DNA of 64,000 nucleotides, from contig NZ_NBXD01000030.1 in the NCBI RefSeq assembly GCF_003399645.1, positions 264,406 to 328,405 of the forward strand, given 5' to 3'. The stretch is from Subtercola boreus (lineage in GTDB: Bacteria > Actinomycetota > Actinomycetes > Actinomycetales > Microbacteriaceae). Positions 25,346 to 34,341 of this stretch are shown here, piece by piece (within the stretch, counting starts at the first letter, position 1; each line of letters opens with the position of its first letter). The position numbers were made by a program, and so were the translations under genes. The notes under the pieces were generated by a model, which saw only the letters and a list, made by a program, of their open reading frames with translations, had not been told where the DNA came from and searched no databases.

Positions 25346-25571
25346 CCCCGTCGGAGGTGATCACGAGTTGCAGCGCGCAGTCGAACGTCGGCGCGTACAC
25401 GGGGGTGGGTGTCGCCCCCACGCAGAGCGCCTCGTGCATCCCGTGGTGCGTATGGATGAACCCGATGAGCTCGCATGCTCCAAAAGGCGACTCTGCTCTT
25501 CTGATCATCCATTTGCCGGCGTCGAGGTGAACGACCTCCACACCCGGCGCCAACAAACCCTCACTGGTCAT
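25305..25571 (-). CDS. Small conserved hypothetical protein
   Basis: This 88-residue protein with the core GKWMIRRAESPFGACELIGFI has no signal peptide or membrane helix. I do not recognise the family, although the composition and codon use look genuine. The ATG at 25571 has a GGGGA ribosome site. Its tail overlaps the convergent ABM-like gene by 41 bp, so the two transcripts could interfere. Confidence 0.6.
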   Translation of the reverse strand: MTSEGLLAPGVEVVHLDAGKWMIRRAESPFGACELIGFIHTHHGMHEALCVGATPTPVYAPTFDCALQLVITSDGVTDPAAARAGAPG

Positions 25572-25605
25572 AGCTGTCCCCGGCCAGATCCCCCCGCGAG
25601 CTCCG

Positions 25606-25914
25606 CTAGGAGAGTTCGCTGAGCGCGGTGAGCGCTCCGTTCCAGCTGTAGCCGTCGATCGCGTCGGCGAAGTTCGCGCCGCTGTCGCCGCGGCCGAGCT
25701 GCTCACCACTCTGCTCGTCGAACAGTGCCACGAGATGACCGCGGTCGGGTGAGCCGGCGGTCTCCGTGAACTCGACTCGCACATCACGCCCGCCGAGTTT
25801 GCCGAACACAGTGCTCTTCTCGTCGCCCTCGTTCGCCTTCACGGTGACGAGCGGGCCGCCGCCGTGCGACGCGAGTGCCTCGTTGATGTTGCTGGTGAGC
25901 GATGAGATGTTCAT
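25606..25914 (-). CDS. Small conserved hypothetical protein
   Basis: This 102-residue soluble protein starts MNISSLTSNINEAL and has an alternating strand pattern (VTVKANEGDEKSTVFGKL, DVRVEFTETAG). No domain is recognised. It stands 34 bp upstream of the 25305-25571 gene in the same direction and may share its transcript. Confidence 0.65.
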   Translation of the reverse strand: MNISSLTSNINEALASHGGGPLVTVKANEGDEKSTVFGKLGGRDVRVEFTETAGSPDRGHLVALFDEQSGEQLGRGDSGANFADAIDGYSWNGALTALSELS

Positions 25915-26029
25915 GGTTCCTCGGTTCTGTCGGTCGAGCTCTCACCCTAATCGCGACCGCGGTGCCCCCGTCGGCCGTTGCGGCAGCTCGCGCTCTGCGC
26001 TAGCGCCCCGCGCCGCCTGCCCCGCGCCC

Positions 26030-26905
26030 CTACGCCTCCCCCATCATGAGGCCCTCGATCGAGTGCTTCTGGGTGATCGGCACCAGCACGTCGACCACCG
26101 GGCAGGCGAGGTGGTCGCGCACGCGCTGCGGCAGGCTGTCGTAGAACCCGCGGGTCACCGCCATGTCGTGGTGTTCGGCGTTGCCCGCACCGGGTGCATC
26201 GACACCGAGCACGAGTACCGGGCGGGACTTCTCGGAGTGATTCTCGGTGCCGCGGTGGATCGTCAGCGCCGATCGGGCCGACAGGTCTCCCCGCTTCGGG
26301 TACTTGCGCACCGCGAGCCCCTCATAGCGCCCGTATGAGTCCTTCGACGGGAACATCTCGTGCTCGAAGCCGGTGGGCAGGTCGAACTGGGTGGACTGCG
26401 CGATCTCGAACGGCCCCATGTCTTCGTCGGTGTCGACCGCTGTCGCATTGAACGCAAGCGACGTCAGCCGGCCGGTCTCACGCGTCACGTCGGGCATCGG
26501 GAAGTCGCGGTGCCAGGGCTGGTTCTTCGCGCCGGGTCCGGGAACGTCGAAGCCGAGTTCGATGATCCGGTAGTCGGGCCCGAGGGTCGCCTCACAGACG
26601 GATCGCACCCACGGGTGATCGACGAGTTCGAGCCAGCCCCGCATCTGCTCAGGGTGCATCTCGACGTAGTAGCGCTTGGGCCCGCGGCCGACGGCGCCGT
26701 TCGGTCGGGAGTGCGCCTCGGCCAGCGCAACCTCGATGTCTTCGCGCAGCTCGTCGGCCCAGGCGGTCGAGAAGGCACCCTTCTTCGCCGTCACGCCATC
26801 GGTGTACAGAGCCGTCACCGCCGCCGCGATCTCGTCGTCGACACCTGCCGGAACGGGCAGGGGCACGGGGGCCACGATAGTGTTCACGGGGGATTGGATG
26901 GTCAT
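26030..26905 (-). CDS. Phytanoyl-CoA dioxygenase (PhyH) family protein
   Basis: This 291-residue Fe(II)/2-oxoglutarate dioxygenase has the metal pair in WHRDF (His-x-Asp) and the distal His in TIHRGTENHS. The Arg for 2-oxoglutarate follows in SRPVLVLG. The family hydroxylates acyl-CoAs and many small molecules. It lies 81 bp downstream of a CoA-transferase pair in the same direction, so its substrate may be a CoA thioester or its free acid. ATG at 26905 is chosen; an upstream frame from 26962 lacks a ribosome site. Confidence 0.88.
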   Translation of the reverse strand: MTIQSPVNTIVAPVPLPVPAGVDDEIAAAVTALYTDGVTAKKGAFSTAWADELREDIEVALAEAHSRPNGAVGRGPKRYYVEMHPEQMRGWLELVDHPWVRSVCEATLGPDYRIIELGFDVPGPGAKNQPWHRDFPMPDVTRETGRLTSLAFNATAVDTDEDMGPFEIAQSTQFDLPTGFEHEMFPSKDSYGRYEGLAVRKYPKRGDLSARSALTIHRGTENHSEKSRPVLVLGVDAPGAGNAEHHDMAVTRGFYDSLPQRVRDHLACPVVDVLVPITQKHSIEGLMMGEA

Positions 26906-26986
26906 GGTCGACTCCTTCAACGTCGGTGTTGAGCGCAGAGAGGCGCAGGACCAGTGTCTCAATACCCTGTCCGAAAATCTACCTGC

Positions 26987-27622
26987 TCACATCCCGACCG
27001 CGAACGGCGCCCCCGTCTTCGCCTCGAGCTCACCCCTCTCCACGCCCGGGGCGGCCTCCCTCAGAACAAGGCCCTCCGCGGTCACGTCGAAGACCGCCAG
27101 GTCGGTGATGATGCGCTGCACCACACCGGCCCCGGTCAGCGGCAGGTCGCAGCGTTCGACGATCTTCGGCGAGCCGTCTTTGGCGGTGTGCTCGGTGATC
27201 ACGATGACGCGGGGAGTACCGGCCACGAGATCCATCGCCCCGCCCATTCCCTTGACGAGCTTGCCCGGGATGGTCCAGTTCGCGAGGTCGCCGTTCGCCG
27301 CGACCTGCAGCGCCCCCAGAATCGCGATCTGCACATGATCGCCGCGAATCATCCCGAATGACGTCGCCGAGTCGAAGAAGCTGCCGCCCTCCACCAGGGT
27401 CACGGTCTGCTTGCCGGCGTTCACCAGGTCGGCATCCTCCTCCCCGTCGAACGGGAACGGACCCATGCCGAGCAGCCCGTTCTCGCTCTGGAGCGTCACC
27501 GTGACCCCTTCGGGCAGGTGGTTGGCGACCATCGTGGGGATGCCGATGCCGAGGTTGACGTACTCGCCATCGCGCAGTTCCCGGGCGGCGATCGCCGCCA
27601 TCTCGTCTCGTGACCAGGCCAT
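26987..27622 (-). CDS. scoB: 3-oxoacid CoA-transferase subunit B
   Basis: This 211-residue beta subunit of a family I CoA-transferase carries the catalytic glutamate motif SENGLLGMG (Glu near residue 47) and the NLGIGIP loop. With subunit A 16 bp upstream it forms the heterodimer or heterotetramer that moves CoA from succinyl-CoA to a 3-oxoacid (acetoacetate or 3-oxoadipate). The exact acid cannot be told from sequence. An intradiol dioxygenase elsewhere in the window is exported and not evidence for a 3-oxoadipate role. Confidence 0.9.
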   Translation of the reverse strand: MAWSRDEMAAIAARELRDGEYVNLGIGIPTMVANHLPEGVTVTLQSENGLLGMGPFPFDGEEDADLVNAGKQTVTLVEGGSFFDSATSFGMIRGDHVQIAILGALQVAANGDLANWTIPGKLVKGMGGAMDLVAGTPRVIVITEHTAKDGSPKIVERCDLPLTGAGVVQRIITDLAVFDVTAEGLVLREAAPGVERGELEAKTGAPFAVGM

Positions 27623-27638
27623 GTTCTGCTCCTTCTCT

Positions 27639-28340
27639 TCAGGCGCGCGGGCGCACGGTTCGCTGCTCGATCTCCTTGGCGCGTTCGGTCGCCTGCACGA
27701 GTCGCTGCACGAAGATGCCGGGGGTGACGATCGTGTTCGGGTCGAGCGATTCGCCGTCGAGTATCTCCTCCGCCTCTGCGATAGTCACGCGGCCGGCCGT
27801 GGCCACATTCGGGTTGAAGTTGCGCGCCGAGTGCCGGTAGACGAGGTTGCCGAAGGAATCGGCCCGATAAGCGTGCACCAGCGCGATGTCGGCGACGATG
27901 CCGCGCTCGAGCACATAGGTCTCGCCGTCGAACTCGTGAAGTTCCTTGCCCTCGGCGACCGGCGTTCCCACCCCGGTTCTGGTGTAGAAACCTGCGATAC
28001 CCGCCCCACCTGCCCGCAACCGCTCGGCGAGCGTGCCCTGCGGCACGAATTCCACCTCGAGTTCCCCGCTCAGGAACTGCTCGGCGAAGAGCCTGTTCTC
28101 GCCCACGTACGACGCGAGCACCTTTCGCACCTGGTGGTTCTCGAGCAGCAGTCCGAGCCCCTTACCGTCGACGCCCATGTTGTTCGAGACGATGGTCAGA
28201 TCGGAGGCACCGCTGTCGCGCACAGCCTCGATCAGATCGAACGGGTTGCCGCTCAACCCGAACCCGCCGACCGCGATGGTAGCTCCGTCGTGAATGACGT
28301 CGTGCAGCGCGTCCTCTGCACTGCTCCGGATGCGGCTCAT
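27639..28340 (-). CDS. scoA: 3-oxoacid CoA-transferase subunit A
   Basis: This 233-residue alpha subunit has the CoA-binding motif GGFGLSGNP near residue 26, and the [13 protein letters not shown] and [11 protein letters not shown] segments typical of ScoA/PcaI. The ATG at 28340 has GGGA eight bases upstream; a GTG at 28346 is closer to that site and less likely. It leads a probable three-gene operon with scoB and the PhyH gene. The divergent IclR gene is the likely regulator. Confidence 0.92.
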   Translation of the reverse strand: MSRIRSSAEDALHDVIHDGATIAVGGFGLSGNPFDLIEAVRDSGASDLTIVSNNMGVDGKGLGLLLENHQVRKVLASYVGENRLFAEQFLSGELEVEFVPQGTLAERLRAGGAGIAGFYTRTGVGTPVAEGKELHEFDGETYVLERGIVADIALVHAYRADSFGNLVYRHSARNFNPNVATAGRVTIAEAEEILDGESLDPNTIVTPGIFVQRLVQATERAKEIEQRTVRPRA

Positions 28341-28505
28341 CGGCACACTCCCTCGTGTTCGGCCGGGCTGACCACATCGTGGTGTACCCGTTGTCGTTCC
28401 GACGCTAGCTGCCGGTCGTGATCTCGGTCAACGAAGACGCCTACACTGATTGCATCGTGGGCCCCGTGCTCGTGTATATCCACAATATGGACGCGAGGAG
28501 ACTCC

Positions 28506-29276
28506 GTGGCAGACGTGCAGGGCGCACAGGTGGTCGGGCGGATCGGCCGCATCATGCGCGCGGTCGGAGAGAACGCGGGGTCGGGCATCCCGACCTCTGA
28601 AGTGGCACGCGTCACCGGACTCACCCGGCCCACCACCCACCGTCTGCTCAACTCGCTCGCCGCAGAGGGGTTTCTCGACCACGATAGCCAGACCGCCCGC
28701 TGGCACCTCGGGCCCGAGCTGTTCCTGCTGGGGTCGCTCGCCTCGGAGCGCTACGACATCACCGACCTCGCCCGCGAGAGCGTCGAGCTGCTGGCCCGCG
28801 AGACCGGCGAGAGCGCCTTTCTCTCGGCCCGGCGCGGCTACGAGACCGTCTGCCTGCTGCGCGAGGAGGGGAGCTTTCCGGTGCGGTCGTTCGTGCTGTA
28901 CGAGGGGGTGCGGTTTCCGCTCGGCGTCGCCTCGGCGGGAATCGCCATCCTCGCGTTCCTCGGCCCGAAGGAGGTCGACGAGTACCTCGCCCACGGCTCG
29001 CAGACCGAACGGTGGGGTGAGCAGCACTCCCCGGCCGCCCTGCGGCGTCGCATCGACGAGACGCGATCGCTCGGCTACGCCGTCAACCCCGGTCTCATCG
29101 TCGAAGGCAGCTGGGGCATGGGCGCAGCCGTCTTCGACCGCCACAGCACTCCGACCTGGGCGCTCAGTCTGACCGGCATCGAGTCCCGCTTCAGCCCCAG
29201 GCGACGCCCCGAGCTCGGCCGCCTGCTGCTCGAGCAGGCGCACGTCGTGACGAAGCGCCTGCACGACGGGCGCTGA
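28506..29276 (+). CDS. IclR-family transcriptional regulator
   Basis: This 256-residue protein has an N-terminal winged helix (VARVTGLTRPTTHRLLNSLAAEGFL, about 34-58) and the IclR effector domain. It is divergent from the CoA-transferase operon. IclR proteins often control aromatic or acid catabolism, which fits. The GTG start follows GAGGAG. The 165-bp gap contains TATATCCACAATATGGA around 28476, a weak inverted repeat (TCCA...TGGA) that could be its operator. Confidence 0.92.
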   Translation: MADVQGAQVVGRIGRIMRAVGENAGSGIPTSEVARVTGLTRPTTHRLLNSLAAEGFLDHDSQTARWHLGPELFLLGSLASERYDITDLARESVELLARETGESAFLSARRGYETVCLLREEGSFPVRSFVLYEGVRFPLGVASAGIAILAFLGPKEVDEYLAHGSQTERWGEQHSPAALRRRIDETRSLGYAVNPGLIVEGSWGMGAAVFDRHSTPTWALSLTGIESRFSPRRRPELGRLLLEQAHVVTKRLHDGR

Positions 29277-29309
29277 TCCAGGTGTCGATGGGTCTCCGGG
29301 GGTCGGCGC

Positions 29310-29990
29310 TCAGCTCACCAGGGCACCCTCCGACACCGCTCCCGCCTTGATGTAGAGCCGACGCTCAGCGCGCCGGGCCACCGCCGAGTCGTGCGTCACG
29401 ATGATCAGCGTGAGGCCCTTGTCGCGCCAGAAAGTCTCCAGCAGATCCATGATCTCGTCGCGCGTCGCCTCATCGAGGGCGCCGGTCGGTTCGTCGGCCA
29501 GGAGAACTTCCGGGTCTTTCACCAGCGCGCGGGCGATGGCGACACGCTGTTGCTGGCCGCCCGAGAGCTCAGCGGGGAGGTGCGTGCCGCGGTCTGCGAG
29601 CCCGACGGAGGCCAGGGCATCCTGCGCCCGTCGGCGACGCTCGTCTGCCTTCAGGCCGAGGGGTGCAAGAGCCGTTTCGACATTCTCCTGGGCCGTGAGC
29701 GTCGGAATGAGATTGAAGCTCTGAAAGACGAACCCGATCTTTCGGGCGCGCAACTCGGCGAGCCGGTTGTCGGCAAGCGACGAGATCGACGAGTCGCCGA
29801 GGGTCACCTCGCCCGAGGTCGGGCGGTCGAGCGCCCCGAGCATCTGCAGCAGGGTCGATTTGCCGCCACCCGTCGGGCCCTGGATGGCAACCATCTGGCC
29901 GTCGGGGATGCTCAGGCTGACGGCATTCAGAGCCGTGACCTTTCGCTTGGTGGCGTTGTAGGTCTTCGTTACGGCATTCAGTTCATACAT
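29310..29990 (-). CDS. MacB/LolD-type ABC transporter ATPase
   Basis: This 226-residue ATPase has Walker [10 protein letters not shown] (about 37-45), the Q-loop at GFVFQSFN, signature LSGGQQQR, and Walker [16 protein letters not shown]. It has the compact length of the LolD/MacB group, which powers lipoprotein, peptide or macrolide efflux through FtsX-type permeases. The permease is encoded 44 bp upstream and the two form a complete exporter. Confidence 0.93.
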   Translation of the reverse strand: MYELNAVTKTYNATKRKVTALNAVSLSIPDGQMVAIQGPTGGGKSTLLQMLGALDRPTSGEVTLGDSSISSLADNRLAELRARKIGFVFQSFNLIPTLTAQENVETALAPLGLKADERRRRAQDALASVGLADRGTHLPAELSGGQQQRVAIARALVKDPEVLLADEPTGALDEATRDEIMDLLETFWRDKGLTLIIVTHDSAVARRAERRLYIKAGAVSEGALVS

Positions 29991-30034
29991 GAGCGGTCTC
30001 CTGGCAGGTGTGACGAGGGTGGGAAGGGAGGGAA

Positions 30035-31510
30035 TCAGGCGACGGAGCGCAGCGCTTCGGCCGGGCGCAGTCGCGACGCACGCCAGCCGCCGATGGAGCC
30101 GGCGATCAGCCCGCCGAGCACGGCGAGCAGAACGGCGAGACCGATCACGGCCAGGGTCACGGGCGCCTGCAGGGTGACGGTCGTCTCGACGGCCGCACTC
30201 GCGGCCGCTCCGAATCCACGGCCGCCGCCCGGGCCGGCGCCCGCTCCGGTGGCCGCCGCGCTGGTCGCAGAGCCGCTCAGGGTCGGGGCGACGAGGTTGA
30301 CGATCAGCACGCCGACCAGTCCGACGACGATGCCGATCACACCACCGATCAAGCCCTGGATCACCGACTCGCCGGCGACCTGGCCGACGATGCGGCGGTT
30401 GCTCCAGCCGATCGCTTTCAGGGTGCCGAACTCACGGGTGCGCCTGGTGACCCCCGAGATGGTGAAGAGCACGGCGATCAGGAACGCCGCAGCGAGCACG
30501 ATGAGTGACAACCAGGTGCCGAGGTTCGAGACCAGGCTGGAGGCGGTGGAGAGCGAGCCCGACACCGAGGAGGCGAGGTCGGCCTCTGTGGAGACGGTCG
30601 CGGTCGGCAGCGCGGTCTTCAGGGTGGCGGCGAGGGAGTCGACGTCGCTCGCCGAGGCGGCGGTGACAAAGATGTTGGTCAGCTTGCCGGCGTTGCCCGA
30701 GAGGGTCTGGGCTACGTCGAGGGGAATGTAGACGTTCGACGCGGTCGTGCTGTCGGCACCCGAGGAGGCGACGAGCCCCACGATGGTGAACGTGGTGCCA
30801 CCGATGTCGATGGTTCCGCCTGTGGCGAGCGAGGCCGAGGTGGCGTAGCTGCTGTCGAGCACGGCGACGTTCGTTCCGGCATCGGTTGCGGTCAGTGAGC
30901 GGCCGTCAGAGAGGGTGACCGCCGAGAGCGGTCCTACTGAAACGCTGGCGGGGTCGAGGCCGAGCACGGTGAAACTGTTCACATCGAACGAGCTGCCGCC
31001 CGCGCCATCCGCTCCCCCGGTGGGTGGGGTCTGGGAGGTGTCGCTACCGGGTGCGCCGCCGGTTCCGCCTGCGGTGCCGCCGGACTGTGTCGGCAGCTGG
31101 CCGCTGAAGGTCGAGTTCGTGAGGGCGAGCGTGCCCGTGGCCGCTGAGACTCCGGATGTCGCGGTCACGGTGTCGAGTTGGGTGGCGTCGAACGCGGTGA
31201 CGGTGCGGCTCGTCTCGAGACGGGACTGGTTCAGAGTGGTGGTGCCACCGGATGCTGCGCCCGAACCCGATCCGAAGGCGAACTGGCCCGGGGTGGCGCC
31301 GGCGGTCGGTGCGGCGGCGGCCTCGCTGATCGAGATGTCGGTACCGACACCGTAGACGGACTGCAGCACGGCGGCCTGCGCACTCTGCACCCCGGCGGAA
31401 ACCGAATTGACCACGATGACGAGGGCGATGGCAAGCGCCATCCCGATCGAGATGATGATGGTCTGTTTTCGACGGTTGAAAAGTTCCCGTCGTAGATACG
31501 TTCCGAACAT
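30035..31510 (-). CDS. MacB/FtsX-family ABC permease
   Basis: This 491-residue permease has an N-terminal helix (about 15-38), a MacB-like periplasmic domain of about 260 residues, and three C-terminal helices in an FtsX domain. The periplasmic part is unusually rich in Gly, Ser and Thr, including a Gly/Pro-rich low-complexity insert at about residues 135-175. A second Gly-rich stretch lies at about residues 415-440. It forms a four-helix MacB-type subunit working with the ATPase encoded downstream. Confidence 0.9.
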   Translation of the reverse strand: MFGTYLRRELFNRRKQTIIISIGMALAIALVIVVNSVSAGVQSAQAAVLQSVYGVGTDISISEAAAAPTAGATPGQFAFGSGSGAASGGTTTLNQSRLETSRTVTAFDATQLDTVTATSGVSAATGTLALTNSTFSGQLPTQSGGTAGGTGGAPGSDTSQTPPTGGADGAGGSSFDVNSFTVLGLDPASVSVGPLSAVTLSDGRSLTATDAGTNVAVLDSSYATSASLATGGTIDIGGTTFTIVGLVASSGADSTTASNVYIPLDVAQTLSGNAGKLTNIFVTAASASDVDSLAATLKTALPTATVSTEADLASSVSGSLSTASSLVSNLGTWLSLIVLAAAFLIAVLFTISGVTRRTREFGTLKAIGWSNRRIVGQVAGESVIQGLIGGVIGIVVGLVGVLIVNLVAPTLSGSATSAAATGAGAGPGGGRGFGAAASAAVETTVTLQAPVTLAVIGLAVLLAVLGGLIAGSIGGWRASRLRPAEALRSVA

Positions 31511-31517
31511 GCTGCTC

Positions 31518-31561
31518 CTTCTGGCTGGGCGAGACCGCTCGTGTCGGTCGACTGCCAGAAG
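31518..31561 (-). terminator. Nested hairpin between the enoyl-CoA hydratase and ABC exporter genes
   Basis: CTTCTGGC (31518-31525) pairs with GCCAGAAG (31554-31561). Inside, GACCG (31533-31537) pairs with CGGTC (31545-31549). The structure lies after the end of the left-reading hydratase/isomerase gene and just before the ABC permease start. It may terminate one transcript or form a leader structure for the next. Confidence 0.55.
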
Positions 31562-31597
31562 CCAAGTGGATGCTGCTATGCCCTTCCCCTCACGAAC

Positions 31598-32638
31598 CTA
31601 TGGGGCGCTTATGGATGGCTCGAAATACGCCTCGACCCTGCCCTGGTCGACCTCGCTTGCGGAACGGGGCTCCCACTGCGGGTTGCGATCCCTGTCGATC
31701 ACCTGGGCCCGAACACCCTCTGCGAAGTCGTGGGAGCGCAGTGCGTGCATGGATACCCGCAGCTCCTGCTCCAGCGCCGCGTTCAGGCTGGGGAGCGCGG
31801 CGACGCGGTTGAGCGACTCGAGCGTCACGGCGACGGCGATGGGCGACTTCTGCTCGATCGTGTCGGCCACCGCGAGCGCCATCCCGTTGGCCGGGTCTCT
31901 TCGAAGTCCCGCGAGGATGCCCGGCACGGAGTGCGCGGCGAACGCCTCGTCGATCCAGCCGCGGGCCGCGTCGAGCTCCGCCGCTGGTGCGGTTGCCGCG
32001 TGGGCTGCGATCGCGACATCTGCGTCAGCGGTCTCCAGCGCCAGCAGCAGCCGCGGCAGCCGGTCGCTCGGAACGTAGGTGTCGGCCAGCCCGGCCATGA
32101 TGGCGTCGGCGGCCCCCACGATCGCCGCGCTGAGGGCGAGGTAGGTGCCGAGCCTGCCCGGCACCCGCGTGAGCAACCAGGTCGCTCCGACATCCGGAAT
32201 GAAACCGATACCCGTCTCGGGCAGCCCGACCTTCGACCGCTCCGTCACGATGCGGTGCGACCCGTGCGCCGACAGACCGACACCTCCGCCCAGCACGATG
32301 CCGTCCATGAACGCGACATAGGGCTTGGGAAATTGCGCGATCGCCGCATTCAGCGCGTACTCGTCACGCCAGAAGGCGAGGGATGCAGCGCCGTCGCCCG
32401 AGGTGGCATCGGCGTGGAGCGACACGATGTCTCCCCCCGCACAGAGGCCCCGCTCGCCCCGCCCGAGGAGCACGACCGTCTCGACCCCGGGCTCTTCGGC
32501 CCATTCGTCGAGTTGGCGCCGAATGAGGGTGACCATGTCGTGCGTCAACGCATTGATGGCCCTCGGGCGGTCGAGGGCGATCTCGCCGAGGCGGCCGCGG
32601 CGATCGAACATCACCTCGGCGGTGGTTTCAGATTCCAT
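31598..32638 (-). CDS. Enoyl-CoA hydratase/3-hydroxyisobutyryl-CoA hydrolase family protein
   Basis: This 346-residue crotonase-fold protein has oxyanion-hole segments GLCAGGDIV and DGIVLGGGVGLS. The catalytic-region sequence PETGIGFIPDVGATWLL matches the HIBYL-CoA hydrolase branch, where the Glu acts in thioester hydrolysis. Its length also fits that branch rather than short enoyl-CoA hydratases. It is probably involved in valine or related acyl-CoA breakdown. The ATG at 32638 is preferred over an upstream GTG-led extension. Confidence 0.88.
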   Translation of the reverse strand: MESETTAEVMFDRRGRLGEIALDRPRAINALTHDMVTLIRRQLDEWAEEPGVETVVLLGRGERGLCAGGDIVSLHADATSGDGAASLAFWRDEYALNAAIAQFPKPYVAFMDGIVLGGGVGLSAHGSHRIVTERSKVGLPETGIGFIPDVGATWLLTRVPGRLGTYLALSAAIVGAADAIMAGLADTYVPSDRLPRLLLALETADADVAIAAHAATAPAAELDAARGWIDEAFAAHSVPGILAGLRRDPANGMALAVADTIEQKSPIAVAVTLESLNRVAALPSLNAALEQELRVSMHALRSHDFAEGVRAQVIDRDRNPQWEPRSASEVDQGRVEAYFEPSISAP

Positions 32639-32672
32639 GATGGACGGCGCCTTCGGGTCGGCACGGGCGGGC

Positions 32673-32688
32673 GGGAGCGACCGCTCCC
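32673..32688 (-). terminator. Hairpin after the biotin transporter operon
   Basis: GGGAGCG and CGCTCCC form a perfect 7-bp stem around a two-base loop. It is nested in a wider GGCAC...GTGCC pairing (about 32659-32693). It sits downstream of the CHY zinc-finger gene that ends the bio operon, and ahead of the hydratase gene start. It probably terminates the bio transcript. Confidence 0.55.
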
Positions 32689-32753
32689 GGTGCCTGCACG
32701 ATACCAACGCCTCTCGAGCAGGGCGAGCCCACTGCCGCGGGGCGCCGGCGGCG

Positions 32754-33062
32754 TCAGGCGAAGTAGAGGTGCGAGTGCAGGCGGCAGCCGGGGTTGAAGC
32801 CGGCGCCGCAGCGCGGGCACGAGTCCACCCCGAGGTACTCGGAGATGCTCAGCTCGCTGCCGCACACCCCGCAGAGCACCGCGAGCGCGTCGCGCCGGTC
32901 GGCCGACCAGACCTCGGCCGCGTGCCCGGCGCTCTCGGCGTGGCAGAGGTGGCAGGGGTAGTACTCCCCGCAGCAGGCGAAACGCAGGGCGATGACGTCG
33001 AGCACCGAGTGGTAGTGGATGCAGCGGGTCTGGTCGTCGACGACCGCCCCGAGCACGCGCAT
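32754..33062 (-). CDS. CHY zinc-finger protein
   Basis: This 102-residue protein has many Cys/His ligands: TRCIHYHS near residue 12, then CCGEYYPCHLCH, CGVCG and CPRCGAGFNPGC. They are spaced as in the CHY zinc finger, which binds three zinc ions. The ATG at 33062 shares a base with the stop of the EcfT-like gene (TGATG), so it belongs to the biotin operon. Whether it matters for biotin transport or metal homeostasis is unknown. Confidence 0.85.
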   Translation of the reverse strand: MRVLGAVVDDQTRCIHYHSVLDVIALRFACCGEYYPCHLCHAESAGHAAEVWSADRRDALAVLCGVCGSELSISEYLGVDSCPRCGAGFNPGCRLHSHLYFA

Positions 33063-33658
33063 CAGGCGACGCCCCGCGCCGTGAGGGCATCGCCGAGATC
33101 GTCTGCGTGCTTCAGCGACACGACGAGAAACGGAATGACGAACGAACGGATGCCCGCCCGGGCGCCCCGGGCCCGTTGCGATTCGCGAACCCCCACCGCG
33201 ATCCGCGCCAGAACGGGTACCGTCGTGATGGCGACCGCGAGCACGAGTGCCACCCGCGCCGGGTCGAGCCCGAAGCGGCGAAAGCCGCCGAGGCCGAGCT
33301 CGAACGCGTCGAGCAGGTCGCCGACCCGCGTGGTGAGCACCAGCAGGGCCGCGATGACGATGGCCGCGACGACGCGCACCGTGTTGGCCGTGGCCGACTC
33401 GAGGGGCAGGAAGATCACCTGGAAGCCGAAGGTGACGACGATGATCCACCGCACGGCGACGATCTGCCGGCCGAGCTCTGCCAGCCCGATCCGTGGGACG
33501 AGGTAGCAGGCGACGGCAACACCGGCCCCGACCGCAGCCGCCAGCCAGGTCGACGGCATCAGCGAGACGGCCAAGACGATCACCAGCAGGGCGAGGGCCT
33601 TCGGTCCGGCGGGGGCCCGGTGCAGCCAGCCGGTGCCGGGACGGTAGAGGGTCAGCAC
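33062..33658 (-). CDS. bioN: Energy-coupling-factor transmembrane protein (BioN-like EcfT)
   Basis: This 198-residue membrane protein has about five helices. Two Ala-Arg-Gly motifs (RARGARAG and TARGVA) near the C-terminus are the coupling helices that contact the ATPases in ECF transporters. Adjacent bioM- and bioY-type genes identify it as the BioN component. It overlaps the bioM stop by seven bases. Confidence 0.9.
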   Translation of the reverse strand: MLTLYRPGTGWLHRAPAGPKALALLVIVLAVSLMPSTWLAAAVGAGVAVACYLVPRIGLAELGRQIVAVRWIIVVTFGFQVIFLPLESATANTVRVVAAIVIAALLVLTTRVGDLLDAFELGLGGFRRFGLDPARVALVLAVAITTVPVLARIAVGVRESQRARGARAGIRSFVIPFLVVSLKHADDLGDALTARGVA

Positions 33659-34341
33659 GAGAGGCTCGACTCGTACCGCGCGACGATGTCGGCCGGATCG
33701 CCGTGGCCGATCATCCGCCCGTCTTCGAAGAGCACCGCCACGTCACAGCGCTGGGCGAGATCGAGATCGTGGGTGACCAGCACCAGGCTGCGATCGGTCG
33801 GGGCGAGCAGGTGGTCGGCGATCAAGCGGCTGTTGCGGGCGTCCAGAAAGGCCGTCGGCTCGTCGGCGATCAGCAGCTGCGGGCGCCGGATGACCGCCCC
33901 CACCAGCGCGAGGAGCTGCTTCTGGCCACCGGACAGGTCGTGTGCGGCCCGATCGGCGAGCTCGGTCAGACCGAATTCGGCGAGCGCCAGGCGCACCCGC
34001 TCGGCGGATTCGGCGCGGGGCAGTCGCTCGCTCCGCAGCGAGAAAGCGGCGTCTTCGGCCACTGTCGGCATGATGATCTGGGCGTCGGGGTTGCTGAAGA
34101 CGAAACCGACGAGCCGTCGCACCGCCGACGCCTGCCGAACCGGGTCGACCCCGAACACCGACACCGAGCCCCCGGACGGGGCGACCAGGCCGCCGAGAAC
34201 CCGGGCGAAGGTCGACTTGCCCGATCCGTTGGCCCCGATCACTGCCGTGCGCTGCCGGTCGAGCACCAGCGAGACCGAATCGAGCGCGAGCCGGTCGCCG
34301 AGGCGCACCGACACGTCGTCGAAGACGAGGGATGCCGTCAC
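33652..34341 (-). CDS. bioM: Biotin ECF transporter ATPase (BioM-like)
   Basis: This 229-residue ATPase has Walker A GANGSGKST (about 36-44), Q-loop FVFSNPDAQ typical of ECF ATPases, signature LSGGQKQLL, and Walker B LLIADEPTAFLD. GTG at 34341 overlaps the bioY stop (GTGA), so translation is coupled. An upstream frame extension runs through bioY and is not real. It energises BioY together with BioN. Confidence 0.92.
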   Translation of the reverse strand: MTASLVFDDVSVRLGDRLALDSVSLVLDRQRTAVIGANGSGKSTFARVLGGLVAPSGGSVSVFGVDPVRQASAVRRLVGFVFSNPDAQIIMPTVAEDAAFSLRSERLPRAESAERVRLALAEFGLTELADRAAHDLSGGQKQLLALVGAVIRRPQLLIADEPTAFLDARNSRLIADHLLAPTDRSLVLVTHDLDLAQRCDVAVLFEDGRMIGHGDPADIVARYESSLSC

